The notes below the pieces were generated by a model. The model had not been told where the DNA came from. It saw nothing but the letters and a program-made list of their open reading frames with translations, and ran no database searches. This document shows, piece after piece, positions 26,596-35,367 of a stretch of DNA of 35,385 nt. The position numbers were made by a program, and so were the translations under genes. The stretch's first letter is position 1, and each line of letters starts with the position of its first letter. This stretch comes from Janthinobacterium sp. (GTDB lineage: Bacteria > Pseudomonadota > Gammaproteobacteria > Burkholderiales > Burkholderiaceae_D): NCBI RefSeq assembly GCF_009923995.1, contig NZ_RFSK01000060.1:1-35385 (forward strand). The letters run 5' to 3'.

Positions 26596-27591
26596 ATGAC
26601 CACCTACCAACGCATCGTCCTCGCCTCGCGCCCGGCAGCCGAAGTGCAGCCGGATAACTTCCGCCTGGAAACCAAAGACATTCCCGCCATCCACGATGGG
26701 CAATTGCTGGTGCGCAACCAGTACCTGTCCTTGGACCCCTACATGCGCGGGCGCATGAGCACGAATAAAAGCTATGCGGCGCCGCAGGCCCTCGATGAAA
26801 CCATGATCGGCGGCACGGTGGGCGTGGTGCTTGAATCGAAGCATCCGAAGTTCGCCGCCGGTGACACGGTGGTGGGCACCCTGGGCTGGACGGAAGTGGC
26901 CGTGTCCGACGGCACCATGCTGCGCAAGGTCGACACGACGCACATCCCCGCGTCCGCCTACCTGGGCGCCGTGGGCATGCCCGGCATGACGGCCTGGTAT
27001 GGCTTGAACCAGATCATGGCGCCAAAAGCGGGCGAGACGGTGGTCGTGTCGGCCGCCAGCGGCGCCGTGGGCAGCGTCGTGGGACAGCTGGCGAAATTGA
27101 AAGGCTGCCGCGTCGTCGGCATCGCCGGCGGCGAGGAGAAATGCCGCTATGTCGTCGAGGAACTGGGCTTTGACGCCTGCGTCGACTACAAGGCGGGCAA
27201 TCTGCTGGCCGACCTGGCGGCCGCCACGCCGGACGGCATCGACGCCATCTTTGAAAACGTGGGCGGCGCCGTGTTCGACGCGGCCCTGGCGCGCACCAAC
27301 GCCTTCGGCCGCGTGGCCCTGTGCGGCTGGATCGCCGGCTACAACGGCGAGCCGACGCCGATCGACAATGCGCGCTTCATCCTCACCAACCGCCTCACCG
27401 TGCGCGGCTTCATCGTCTCGGAGCAGCCGGAATTCTGGCCGCAGGGCCTGGCGGAACTGGGCACGCTGGTGGCGACGGGCAAGCTGAAATTCCGCGAATC
27501 CGTGGCCGAGGGCCTGGCCAGCGCGCCCGAAGCCTTCATCGGCCTCTTAAAAGGACGCAACTTCGGCAAGCAGCTCGTCAAGCTGGCTTGA
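26596..27591 (+). CDS. NADPH-dependent 2-alkenal/curcumin-type reductase (MDR family)
   Basis: This 331-residue zinc-independent medium-chain reductase resembles CurA and prostaglandin reductases, which reduce the double bond of alpha,beta-unsaturated carbonyls. Seen are QYLSLDPYMRGRM (about 46-58), typical of the leukotriene B4 dehydrogenase subgroup, GMPGMTAWYGL and the nucleotide-binding AASGAVGSVVGQLAKLKGC (about 153-171). The zinc-ligand cysteines of alcohol dehydrogenases are absent. AAGGAG precedes the ATG. A terminator follows. The physiological role is probably detoxification of reactive aldehydes or quinones. Confidence 0.9.
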   Translation: MTTYQRIVLASRPAAEVQPDNFRLETKDIPAIHDGQLLVRNQYLSLDPYMRGRMSTNKSYAAPQALDETMIGGTVGVVLESKHPKFAAGDTVVGTLGWTEVAVSDGTMLRKVDTTHIPASAYLGAVGMPGMTAWYGLNQIMAPKAGETVVVSAASGAVGSVVGQLAKLKGCRVVGIAGGEEKCRYVVEELGFDACVDYKAGNLLADLAAATPDGIDAIFENVGGAVFDAALARTNAFGRVALCGWIAGYNGEPTPIDNARFILTNRLTVRGFIVSEQPEFWPQGLAELGTLVATGKLKFRESVAEGLASAPEAFIGLLKGRNFGKQLVKLA

Positions 27592-27624
27592 AGCGGCCGG
27601 GCTGAGCGCCCTGCTAAAGAAGGG

Positions 27625-27655
27625 CAGGCCGTGCGACAATAACGGCCTGTCTTTT
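27625..27655 (+). terminator. Rho-independent terminator after the reductase gene
   Basis: CAGGCCGT-GCGACAATA-ACGGCCTG forms an 8-bp stem (27625-27649), followed by TCTTTT. It lies 33 bp after the reductase stop and only 20 bp before the next ATG. Confidence 0.75.
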
Positions 27656-27668
27656 ACTACTGCCTACC

Positions 27669-28094
27669 ATGACCAAGCACACCATCCGCCTCGGCGACTG
27701 GGCCACCCTGGGCCCGGACGCCACCGCCATCCGTTTTGAAGTCTTCGTCGACGAACAGAAAGTGCCGGCCGAGATCGAACTCGACGACATGGACGCCGTC
27801 TGCCTGCATGCCGTCGCCTATGACGCTGCCGGCCACGCCATCGGCACGGGCCGCTTGCTGCCAGACGGCCACATCGGCCGCATGGCCGTGCGCCAACCGG
27901 GCCGCGGCACGGGCGTGGGCGGCGCCATCCTGACCCTGCTGATGGACAAGGCGCGCGCACGGGGCGACCAGGCGGTGGTGCTGAACGCGCAAACCGTCGC
28001 CGCGCCATTCTATGCGCGCCACGGTTTCGTGCAGCAGGGAGAACAATTCGAAGAGGCGGGGATTGCGCACGTGGAGATGCGCTTGCAGTTTTAA
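27669..28094 (+). CDS. GNAT family N-acetyltransferase (ElaA/YjcF-like)
   Basis: This 141-residue acetyltransferase is of the short type. RFEVFVDEQKVPAEIELDD (about 22-40) marks the ElaA/YjcF subgroup. The CoA-binding loop is RQPGRGTGVGGAILTLLMDK (about 75-94), and VLNAQTVAAPFYARHGF supplies the final strand and helix. The substrate is unknown. The upstream sequence up to the terminator shows no clear ribosome site; the leader may be very short or absent. Confidence 0.88.
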   Translation: MTKHTIRLGDWATLGPDATAIRFEVFVDEQKVPAEIELDDMDAVCLHAVAYDAAGHAIGTGRLLPDGHIGRMAVRQPGRGTGVGGAILTLLMDKARARGDQAVVLNAQTVAAPFYARHGFVQQGEQFEEAGIAHVEMRLQF

Positions 28095-28170
28095 CTGCTG
28101 GGGTCAGTCGCTTCGCGATCGGAATACGTCCCATTGGGACGCATTCCCCCACCGGGTCCGACCCCGGCAG
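28095..28170. repeat. Composite GGGGTC hairpin element (copy 4) with inner hairpin
   Basis: Outer arms CTGCTGGGGTC (28095-28105) and GACCCCGGCAG (28160-28170) pair with one mismatch. Inside lies GGAATACGTCCC-ATT-GGGACGCATTCC (28121-28147), a second 12-bp inverted repeat with one mismatch. It looks like the dispersed element split by an inserted hairpin. It separates the convergent GNAT gene and the permease gene and may terminate both. Confidence 0.55.
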
Positions 28171-28186
28171 TGCATGGGTTACGGGT

Positions 28187-29197
28187 TCAGTTCTGCGCGT
28201 GCGACTGGCGCCATTTATCCAGGATCACCGCCAGCACGATCACGACGCCCTTGGCCACATACTGCCAGAACGACGACAGTCCCAGAATCGTCAAGCCATT
28301 GTTCATCACGCCGATGATCAGGGCGCCGATGACGGTGCCCCAGACGGAGCCCACGCCGCCCATCAGGCTGGTACCGCCCAGCACGACGGCCGCAATGGCG
28401 TCCAGTTCATAGCCCGTGCCCCAGTTGCCGTTGGCCGCATACAGGCGGCTGGCCGACATGGCGCCGCCCAGGCCCGCGAACAGGCCGCTGATGGTGTAGA
28501 CAAACATCAGCACGAGGCCGACCTTGATCCCCGTCAAACGGGCCGCCTGGATATTGCCGCCGACGGCGTAGATATGCAGGCCCAGGGTGGTCTTGCGCAA
28601 AATAAACCAGGTCAGCACGACGACGGCGGCCGCCAGCCAGATCAGCCAGGGCACGGCCAGGAAGCTGCCGTTGCCCATCCATTCGAAGCTGGGGATTTCC
28701 GTGTTCAGCACGCTGGTGCCATCGGCCAGCAGGTAGGCCGCGCCGCGCAGGGCCGTCATGGTGCCCAAAGTCACCACGAACGGGTTCAGGCCGACGAGGG
28801 CCACCAGCACGCCGTTCAGCGCGCCCAGCAGCAGGCCGACGATGAGGAAGGTGGGAATCGAGAAACCGGCGAACTGGGCCGACAAGGACATCAGCATGCC
28901 CGCCACGGCCGAGACGGCCAGCACGGAGCCGACGGACAGGTCGATGCCGCTGGTCAAAATGACGAAAGTCATGCCGGACGCCAGCACGATGTTGATCGAC
29001 ACCTGGCGGAAGATGTTCATGGTGTTATTGCTGGTCATGAACGTGGACGTGCCGTCGGCCGAGAAATACACGGTCAGGCCGTACATGGCCAGGTACAGCA
29101 CCACCAGCACGGGCAGCATGCCCAGGCGGCGCATCAGGTTTGAGGCATTGAAGGGTTCGCCGGCGCGCGCGGCGCCGCGGGTGGTAGTCGTTGTCAT
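28187..29197 (-). CDS. Sugar ABC transporter permease (RbsC/XylH family)
   Basis: This 336-residue membrane protein has about nine or ten helices. Family marks are FVILTSGIDLSVGSVLAVS (about 84-102), VGLNPFVVTLGTMTALRGAA (about 138-157) and the EAA-like region AARLTGIKVG (about 235). It forms the membrane pore for a pentose- or ribose-type sugar. GGAG precedes the ATG. The gene is the last of a six-gene unit and lies 24 bp after the ATPase gene. Confidence 0.92.
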   Translation of the reverse strand: MTTTTTRGAARAGEPFNASNLMRRLGMLPVLVVLYLAMYGLTVYFSADGTSTFMTSNNTMNIFRQVSINIVLASGMTFVILTSGIDLSVGSVLAVSAVAGMLMSLSAQFAGFSIPTFLIVGLLLGALNGVLVALVGLNPFVVTLGTMTALRGAAYLLADGTSVLNTEIPSFEWMGNGSFLAVPWLIWLAAAVVVLTWFILRKTTLGLHIYAVGGNIQAARLTGIKVGLVLMFVYTISGLFAGLGGAMSASRLYAANGNWGTGYELDAIAAVVLGGTSLMGGVGSVWGTVIGALIIGVMNNGLTILGLSSFWQYVAKGVVIVLAVILDKWRQSHAQN

Positions 29198-29221
29198 GTT
29201 AAATCTCCTGAATGATTATTT

Positions 29222-30721
29222 TTATGCCGCTTCCAGCTGGGTGGCATAGGCGAGGATGTTTTCCTGCGTAATGTCGTCGCCCGTCACTTCGCCCGTCAAA
29301 CGTCCTTCGCACATCACCATCACCCTGTCGCAGATGCCGACCAGTTCGGCCAGTTCGCTGGAAATGCACAGCACGGCCGTGCCCGCGTCCGCCAGCTGGT
29401 GGATGATCTTGTAGATTTCGCTCTTCGCGCCCACGTCCACGCCCCGCGTCGGCTCGTCGAGGATGAGGACCTTGGGCGCGATGGCCAGCCAGCGCGCCAG
29501 CAAGACTTTCTGCTGGTTGCCGCCGGAGAGTCCCCCCACGATGCCGTCCGGGCCGGACACCTTGACGTTCAGGTTGGCGATGGCTTCGCGCGTGAGCTGC
29601 GTCAGGGCGCCCCGGTTGACGACGCCCGCCGTCGCATGCCTGGACAGGATATTCATCGACATGTTTTCCATGGCCGACAACTGCATGAACAGGCCCAGGC
29701 TCTTGCGGTCTTCCGGCAGGTAGCCGATGCCGTGGCGGATGGCCGCCAGCGGGCGCTGGATGTGCACTTCCTCGCCATCGAGCCACACTTGCCCCGATGC
29801 CTTCTTGTCGGCGCCAAAGATCAGGCGCGCCAGTTCCGTGCGGCCCGCGCCCACGAGACCGGCCAGGCCCGTCACTTCGCCTGCATGCAGGGCGAACGAG
29901 GCAGGCTTGACCTTGCCGCCGCCCACGTTGGCCACGCGCAGGCGCTCGGCGCCCCGCGTCGTGCGCCGCTGGTGGGCATAAAAATCGTCGGCGGGGCGGC
30001 CCACCATCATTTGCACGACTTTCTTTTGATCCAGCTCATCCTTGCCCAGTTCGCCCACGTAGGCGCCGTCGCGCAGCACCGTGATGCGGCGCGCCAGGCG
30101 CTCCACCTCGGCCATGCGGTGGCTGATGTACAGCACGGCCAGGCCCTTGTCGCGCTGTTCTTCGATGATGCGGAACAATTGTTCGGTTTCCCGGTCGGAC
30201 AGGGCGGCCGTGGGCTCGTCCATGATCAGGATGCGGCTCTCGTGCACGAGGGCGCGGGCGATTTCCACCTGTTGCTGCTCGGCAATCGACAGGGTGGACA
30301 CCATGGTGTCGGCGTCGAAGCGGGAGCCGAGGTCGGCCAGGATGGCGTTCGTGCGCGCGCGCATTTCGCCGCCCTTGACGGTCCAGAACGGGCCCTGCGG
30401 CTCGCTGCCCATGAAGACGTTCTGCGCCACCGTCATGTTCTTGGCCACGCTCAATTCCTGGTAGATCAGGTTGATGCCCAGCGCGCGGGCCTCGCCCGGG
30501 TTGCGGATGCGGATCGGCTTGCCGTCGAGAATGATTTCACCCGCGTCCGGCGTGTACACGCCCGACAGGATTTTCATCAGGGTGCTCTTGCCGGCGCCGT
30601 TTTCGCCCATCACGGCATGGATTTCGCCGCTGCGCACCGTCAGGTGCACGCCGCGCAGCGCGCGCGTGGCGCCAAAGCGCTTCTCGATGCCGCGCATTTC
30701 AAAAATAATATCGTCGCTCAT
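29222..30721 (-). CDS. Sugar ABC transporter ATP-binding protein (RbsA-like, two ATPase domains)
   Basis: This 499-residue protein fuses two ABC ATPase domains. Domain 1 has the Walker A GENGAGKSTLMKIL (about 38-51), a signature LSIAEQQQVEIARAL and the Walker B ILIMDEPTAALS. Domain 2 has a degenerate Walker A (GLVGAGRTELARLI, about 285-298), a strong signature LSGGNQQKVLLARWLA and ILDEPTRGVDVG. This asymmetry is normal for RbsA/XylG proteins. It drives import by ATP hydrolysis at the cytoplasmic face. A GC-rich hairpin precedes it. Confidence 0.94.
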   Translation of the reverse strand: MSDDIIFEMRGIEKRFGATRALRGVHLTVRSGEIHAVMGENGAGKSTLMKILSGVYTPDAGEIILDGKPIRIRNPGEARALGINLIYQELSVAKNMTVAQNVFMGSEPQGPFWTVKGGEMRARTNAILADLGSRFDADTMVSTLSIAEQQQVEIARALVHESRILIMDEPTAALSDRETEQLFRIIEEQRDKGLAVLYISHRMAEVERLARRITVLRDGAYVGELGKDELDQKKVVQMMVGRPADDFYAHQRRTTRGAERLRVANVGGGKVKPASFALHAGEVTGLAGLVGAGRTELARLIFGADKKASGQVWLDGEEVHIQRPLAAIRHGIGYLPEDRKSLGLFMQLSAMENMSMNILSRHATAGVVNRGALTQLTREAIANLNVKVSGPDGIVGGLSGGNQQKVLLARWLAIAPKVLILDEPTRGVDVGAKSEIYKIIHQLADAGTAVLCISSELAELVGICDRVMVMCEGRLTGEVTGDDITQENILAYATQLEAA

Positions 30722-30749
30722 GACTGTCCTTCCTTGCTGTGAGACTGCC

Positions 30750-30778
30750 GCCCGCCACCGGCCGGGGCCGGGGCGGGC
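30750..30778 (-). other. GC-rich intercistronic hairpin between binding-protein and ATPase genes
   Basis: Arms GCCCGCC/GGCGGGC and CCGGCC/GGCCGG give about 13 bp with one bulged A. No U-run follows. Similar hairpins in binding-protein operons protect the upstream mRNA from decay, so the binding protein is made in excess over the pump. Here this is inferred from position and structure only. Confidence 0.6.
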
Positions 30779-30802
30779 AACACGTGGTTCAGGTCAGGCA
30801 GC

Positions 30803-31738
30803 TCAGTTCTTTACCCAGCCCGTGTAGGTGGCGACGTTTTCCTTGGTGATGGCCGGCGTCGGCAGCAGCACCATGGTCTGTTTCGGCGTGCGGCCGTTCA
30901 TGATGTCGTAGCCCATCTGCACGGCGTCCGTGGCCATGCGGTAGGGGTTTTGCGCCGACGTGGCGGCAAACAGGCCCGCCTTGTTTTTCAGGGCGTTCTG
31001 GCCGTCCGGCGCGCCATCGACGGCCGTGATCAGTTTCACGTCCGTGCGTTTCGACTGCTTGATGGCCAGTTCGGCGCCGATGCCCGTCGGATCGTTGATG
31101 GCGAACACGCCGTCGATCTTCGGATGGGCCGTCAGCAGGTTCGACATCACGGTCATGCCGCCGTCGCGGCTGCCGCCCGCGTTCTGGTTGTCCGACAGGA
31201 TCTTGATATCCTTGAAGGCGGCCAGGGTCTTCTTGCAGCCATTCACGCGGTCGATCACGGACGTGACGGGCGGACCGTTCAGGATCACCACGTTGCCCTT
31301 GCCGCCGATCTGCTTGGCCAGGTAGGCGCACGACACGTCGCCGGCCATGGTGTTGTCGGACATCACGGTGGCCGAGGCGCCCACGGCGCCCACGTCGACG
31401 GCGATCACGACCACGCCCGCATTGCGCGCCTTCTTGATGGCCGGCGCGATGCCCTTGGAATCGACGGCGTTCAGGATGATGATGTCGGTCTTGTTGGCGA
31501 TGAAGTTCTCGATCTGGTCCACCTGGGTGTTCAGGTCATACTTGCTGGAAACAGTCGTGACTTTCACGCCGGGGCCGCCGATCTTCTTCGCGCTTTCCTC
31601 GGCGCCGCGGCCAATCGCCACGAAGAAGGGGTTGGCCAGGTCGCCCACGCTCACGCCGATGGATTTCAGCGGTTTGTCGGCGGCGAAGGCGCCGCAGGCG
31701 GCGGACAGCAGCAGGGTGGCGGTAAGGACTTTTTTCAT
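30803..31738 (-). CDS. Periplasmic sugar-binding protein (RbsB family)
   Basis: This 311-residue protein has a signal peptide ending CGAFAADKP (cleavage after about residue 22), then the periplasmic binding protein type 1 fold. Seen are SIGVSVGDLANPFFVAIGRG, VDQIENFIANKTDIIILNAVDSKG, VVVIAVDVGA, a DNTMAG hinge, GNVVILNGPP and GVFAINDPTGIGAELAIKQS. The ligand is probably a pentose, pentitol or related sugar, by operon partners. The start ATG at 31738 has GGAG six bases upstream; an in-frame TTG four codons earlier overlaps that site. Confidence 0.93.
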   Translation of the reverse strand: MKKVLTATLLLSAACGAFAADKPLKSIGVSVGDLANPFFVAIGRGAEESAKKIGGPGVKVTTVSSKYDLNTQVDQIENFIANKTDIIILNAVDSKGIAPAIKKARNAGVVVIAVDVGAVGASATVMSDNTMAGDVSCAYLAKQIGGKGNVVILNGPPVTSVIDRVNGCKKTLAAFKDIKILSDNQNAGGSRDGGMTVMSNLLTAHPKIDGVFAINDPTGIGAELAIKQSKRTDVKLITAVDGAPDGQNALKNKAGLFAATSAQNPYRMATDAVQMGYDIMNGRTPKQTMVLLPTPAITKENVATYTGWVKN

Positions 31739-31758
31739 GAGGATCTCCAAGGGTTTTT

Positions 31759-31787
31759 ATTGTAAAAAACAAACGGTGCTACGGTAA
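31759..31787 (-). promoter_or_regulatory. Possible internal promoter upstream of the binding-protein gene
   Basis: On the minus strand TTACCG (31787-31782) is 17 bp from TACAAT (31764-31759). The -10 is good (5 of 6) and the -35 is poor (3 of 6). It lies in the 64-bp gap after the transaldolase gene and could add extra binding-protein transcript. Confidence 0.35.
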
Positions 31788-31802
31788 AAACTGGGTGAAA
31801 AC

Positions 31803-32762
31803 TTAGCGAGTGCGCAATTTTTCGATCATGGCGTCCAGCTTGCCCGCATCGACGGCAAAGCCGCGGATGCCTTCGGCCAGCTTTTCGGTGGCCATGGCGT
31901 CCTCGTTGAGGGCGTAGCGGAAAGCTGCCTCGTCGTACGTGACGGCCGCCTGCGGCGCGCCCAGGTCCGTGCCCAGGGCCCGCGCGAACGGCGCGTCCGC
32001 CGCTTCCAGCTTGGCCAGCAGGTCCGGGCTGATGGTGAGCAAGTCGCAGCCGGACAGGGCCGTGATCTGCCCCACGTTGCGGAAGCTGGCGCCCATCACC
32101 TGCGTGGCGATGCCATGTTGCTTGTAGTAATTAAAGATGCGCGTGACGGATTGCACGCCTGGATCGTTGGACAGGCTGCGCGCCGTTTCGTCCCATGCCG
32201 CACCCATGGTTTTCTTGTACCAGTCGTAGATGCGGCCGACAAACGGCGAGATCAGGCGCACTTGCGCGTCGGCGCAGGCGACGGCCTGGCAAAACGCGAA
32301 CAGCAGGGTCAGGTTGCAAAAGATGCCATCCTGTTCCAGTTCGCGCGCGGCCTGGATGCCTTCCCAGGTGGCGGCGACCTTGATCAGCACGCGCTCGCGG
32401 GGGACGCCTGCCGCTTCATACAGGGCGATCAAACGGCGCCCGCGGGCCACGGTGGCGGCGCGGTCAAAGCTCAGGCGGGCATCGACTTCCGTCGACACGC
32501 GGCCCGGCACCACCTTCAATATTTCCAGGCCGAAGCGCACCAGCACCTGGTCGACGATATCGTCCAGGCTGGCGCTGGTATGCGCGGCAACCGTGCTTTC
32601 CAGCAAGGGCGCGTATTCGGGCTGCAACACGGCTTTCAAGATCAGCGACGGGTTGGTGGTGGCGTCCTGCGGCGCGAAACGGGCCAGTTGCAGGAAGTCG
32701 CCCGTGTCGGCGACGACGGTGCTGTATTGCTTCAATTGCTGCAGTTGATTCAGTTGCGTCAT
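31803..32762 (-). CDS. tal: Transaldolase
   Basis: This 319-residue class I transaldolase moves a dihydroxyacetone unit between sugar phosphates in the pentose phosphate pathway. [12 protein letters not shown] (about 33-44) and [19 protein letters not shown] (Schiff-base lysine about 134) are diagnostic, as are [11 protein letters not shown] and [13 protein letters not shown]. Length and motifs match the TalB type. It follows xylB after 6 bp, so it is cotranscribed. Having its own copy in the operon raises capacity to drain xylulose-5-phosphate. Confidence 0.95.
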   Translation of the reverse strand: MTQLNQLQQLKQYSTVVADTGDFLQLARFAPQDATTNPSLILKAVLQPEYAPLLESTVAAHTSASLDDIVDQVLVRFGLEILKVVPGRVSTEVDARLSFDRAATVARGRRLIALYEAAGVPRERVLIKVAATWEGIQAARELEQDGIFCNLTLLFAFCQAVACADAQVRLISPFVGRIYDWYKKTMGAAWDETARSLSNDPGVQSVTRIFNYYKQHGIATQVMGASFRNVGQITALSGCDLLTISPDLLAKLEAADAPFARALGTDLGAPQAAVTYDEAAFRYALNEDAMATEKLAEGIRGFAVDAGKLDAMIEKLRTR

Positions 32763-32768
32763 TGCTGC

Positions 32769-34262
32769 TTATCCTTCGCTAAGTTGGTGCAAGGCTTGCA
32801 CGGCGGGAAACAGGCTACGGTAACGGCCGTAGCGGAGGGTCAAGGCTGCGCTGTGCGCGGCATCGGGCAAGAAGGTGTTTTTGACGGACAAGCCCGTGGC
32901 CAGCAGCCGGCGGTCGCCGATGGCGGCAAAACCCAGCTTGGCCGCGCCCAGGCTGGCCGACAGTTCGCTGTTGTGCAGGGTGCGCATTTCGCGTCCCAGC
33001 ACGTTGGCCAGCAGCTGCGCCCAGTACTGGCTGCGCGCGCCGCCGCCCACCAGCATGCAGTGGGGCACGACAGCGCCCGTGGACGTGACGGCCGCCAGGG
33101 CGTCGCGCAGGGCGAAGGCCACGCCTTCCAGCACGGCGTAGCCGAGCTGCGCCGTATTGCTGTCGTGGCCCAGCTGCAAAAAGGCGCCGCGCACCTGCGG
33201 GTCGTTGTGCGGCGTGCGCTCGCCCGACAGGTAGGGCAGGAACAGGGGCGCGGACGGCGCGACGGGCATGTCCAGCGGCAAGCCCGCTTCCACCACCTGC
33301 AGCAGGGCCGCTTCGTCGGGCAAGCCCAGCACGCCAGTCGCCCAGCGCACGCAGCTGGCGCCGGACAGGATGGCGCCCATGGCATACCAGCGGCCAGGCA
33401 GGGCATGGCAAAAGCTGTGCACGCCGCCGGCCGGGTTGCCCAGCGGCGATTCCGTCACGGAAACGATGGCGGCGCTGGTGCCCAGTGAAATGAAACTGTC
33501 GCCCGCGTTCACGGCGCCGATGCCCACGGCCGAGACGGGATTGTCGCCACCGCCGCCGGCCACCACCACGCCGGGCGGCAAGCCCAGCTGGTCCGCCATG
33601 GCTGCCAGCACGGTGCCCGTGGCGGCGTCGCCTTCGGCCAGGGCCGGCATCTGCTCCCGCACCAGGCCGCAGGCGGCCAGCATGGGGTCGAACCAGGCGC
33701 GCCTGGCCTCGTCCAGCCACAGGGTGCCGGCCGCGTCGGACATGTCCGTCACCTTGTTGCCCGTCAAGCGCAGGCGCAGATAATCCTTGGGCGACAGCAC
33801 GCAGGCGATGGCGGCGAAGGCGGCCGGCTCGTGCGTTTGCAGCCACAGCAGTTTCGGCGCCGTCAGGCCCGCCATGGGCAGGCTGCCCGTCACGCCCGCA
33901 TACGCGGGGTAGTCGCGCGCCAGGGCGGCCGCCTCGGCATCGGCGCGCGCATCGTTCCACAGGATGGCGGGACGGATCACGTTATCGCTGGCGTCGAGCA
34001 GCACGGCGCCGTGCATCTGGCCGGACAGGCCGATACAGGCGATCTGCTCATATTCCTGCGGCCAGCCGGCGCGCAGCTGTGCCAGGGCCCGGAGGCAGGC
34101 GCTCCACCAGTCGTGCGGCGCCTGTTCGGACCAGCCCGGCTGCGGGCGGCTCGTGTCGATGCGCACGGATGCCTGGCCGCGCACCGTGCCGTGGCGGTCC
34201 ATCAGCACGGTTTTCAGTTCGGAGGTACCGAGGTCGATACCGAGGGAAATGGCTGGATGCAT
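32769..34262 (-). CDS. xylB: Xylulokinase
   Basis: This 497-residue FGGY-family kinase phosphorylates D-xylulose to D-xylulose-5-phosphate. Seen are SLGIDLGTSELKTVLMD, CIGLSGQMHGAVLLD, LWNDARADAEAAAL (substrate-binding Asp), GGGGDNPVSAVG (catalytic Asp, about 240) and GGGARSQYWAQLLANVLG (about 395). The ATG at 34262 was chosen; a GTG three codons earlier is possible, and neither has a strong ribosome site. It begins only 18 bp after the lacI stop. No xylose isomerase or polyol dehydrogenase is present in the window. Confidence 0.93.
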   Translation of the reverse strand: MHPAISLGIDLGTSELKTVLMDRHGTVRGQASVRIDTSRPQPGWSEQAPHDWWSACLRALAQLRAGWPQEYEQIACIGLSGQMHGAVLLDASDNVIRPAILWNDARADAEAAALARDYPAYAGVTGSLPMAGLTAPKLLWLQTHEPAAFAAIACVLSPKDYLRLRLTGNKVTDMSDAAGTLWLDEARRAWFDPMLAACGLVREQMPALAEGDAATGTVLAAMADQLGLPPGVVVAGGGGDNPVSAVGIGAVNAGDSFISLGTSAAIVSVTESPLGNPAGGVHSFCHALPGRWYAMGAILSGASCVRWATGVLGLPDEAALLQVVEAGLPLDMPVAPSAPLFLPYLSGERTPHNDPQVRGAFLQLGHDSNTAQLGYAVLEGVAFALRDALAAVTSTGAVVPHCMLVGGGARSQYWAQLLANVLGREMRTLHNSELSASLGAAKLGFAAIGDRRLLATGLSVKNTFLPDAAHSAALTLRYGRYRSLFPAVQALHQLSEG

Positions 34263-34280
34263 GTGATTCACAGTAAAAAG

Positions 34281-35282
34281 TCAGGGACAGCCGCAGGAGT
34301 TGCGCACGCGCAAGGCTGGCGACAGGCGCTGCACGTGCTGGGCGCGGCCCGGGTTGGCGATGCGTTCGATCAGGAGATCGACGGCCATGGCGCCCAGCTC
34401 TTCCAGCGGCTGGGCCATGACGGTCAGGCGGGGGCTGAAGTAATCGGCCCAGTCGAAATCATCGAAGCCTGCCAGGGCCACGTCTTGCGGTACCGCAATG
34501 TGTGCATCGCGCAAGGCGTGCATGGTGCCGATGGTCATCAGGTTATTGCCGGCGACGATGGCCGTGGGACGCTGTGGCAGTGCCAGCAGTTCGCGCGTGG
34601 CCGCGCCGCTGCGCTCGAGGTTGGAGTCGCCCGAGCGCAGCAGTTCCGGGTCGAAGGCGATGTTGGCGTGCTGCAAGGCCAGGCGGTAGCCGTCGATGCG
34701 CTCGTCCGTCGTGGACAGGCCGGGCGCGCCCGCGATGAAGCCGATGCGGCGGTGGCCGTGGGCGGCGATCAGGTGGCTGACGAGCTGCGCCGTGGCCTCG
34801 ATGTTTTCCACGCCCACCTGGTCGAAGGGCTGGGGCGACATGCGGTCCACCAGCACGGAGGCGATCTTGTTGCCATGTAAATAGGCGAGGGCGCGGTTGT
34901 GCGCGTCGCCGGACGGTGCCAGCACGATGCCGTCGACCCGCCGCTGGTGCAGGTTCTGCACCACCTTGAGTTCCTGCTCGGGATCGTCATGCGTATCGGA
35001 AAACAGCATCATCAAGCCGTGGCGCGTGCAGGCTGCCTCGATGGCGCGCACGGTTTCGCTGAAATAATGATTGGTGAAGGCGGATATGGCCACGCCGATG
35101 GTGCCCGACGAGGAGCCGGCCAGTGCGCGCGCCAGCATGTTGGGCACGTAGCCGATCTGCTGCATGGCCGCGTTGACGGCGGCGACGGTTTTCGGGCTGA
35201 CCTTGCGGGTGCCGTTGAGTACGTGCGAGACGGTCGACAGCGATACGTCCGCCGCCCGCGCTACATCTTCCATGGTGGCCAT
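34281..35282 (-). CDS. LacI family transcriptional regulator
   Basis: This 333-residue repressor has an N-terminal LacI helix-turn-helix (MEDVARAADVSLSTVSHVLN, about 4-23) with the hinge helix region YVPNMLARALA, then a sugar-binding core (about 60-330). The core contains IGVAISAFTNHYFSETVRAI, DGIVLAPSG, RRIGFIAG and VALAGFDDFDWADYFSPRLT. The ATG at 35282 was chosen because CAGGAG precedes it; an in-frame start further upstream lacks a ribosome site. It is the first gene of the sugar operon and probably represses it, including itself, from the palindrome at the window edge. The inducer is probably the imported sugar or xylulose. Confidence 0.93.
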   Translation of the reverse strand: MATMEDVARAADVSLSTVSHVLNGTRKVSPKTVAAVNAAMQQIGYVPNMLARALAGSSSGTIGVAISAFTNHYFSETVRAIEAACTRHGLMMLFSDTHDDPEQELKVVQNLHQRRVDGIVLAPSGDAHNRALAYLHGNKIASVLVDRMSPQPFDQVGVENIEATAQLVSHLIAAHGHRRIGFIAGAPGLSTTDERIDGYRLALQHANIAFDPELLRSGDSNLERSGAATRELLALPQRPTAIVAGNNLMTIGTMHALRDAHIAVPQDVALAGFDDFDWADYFSPRLTVMAQPLEELGAMAVDLLIERIANPGRAQHVQRLSPALRVRNSCGCP

Positions 35283-35367
35283 GGTGTCTCCTGATGGTAT
35301 TTTTTTATTTTTATGTGTTCGATGCACGGCTTTGTTGCCGCGTTTGCATCCATCGTAAACAAAAGAA

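Noticed and set aside
30750..30778. Terminator inside the sugar operon
   Set aside because: The hairpin is strong but has no U-run, and the ATPase gene follows with a good start; an mRNA stability role fits better.
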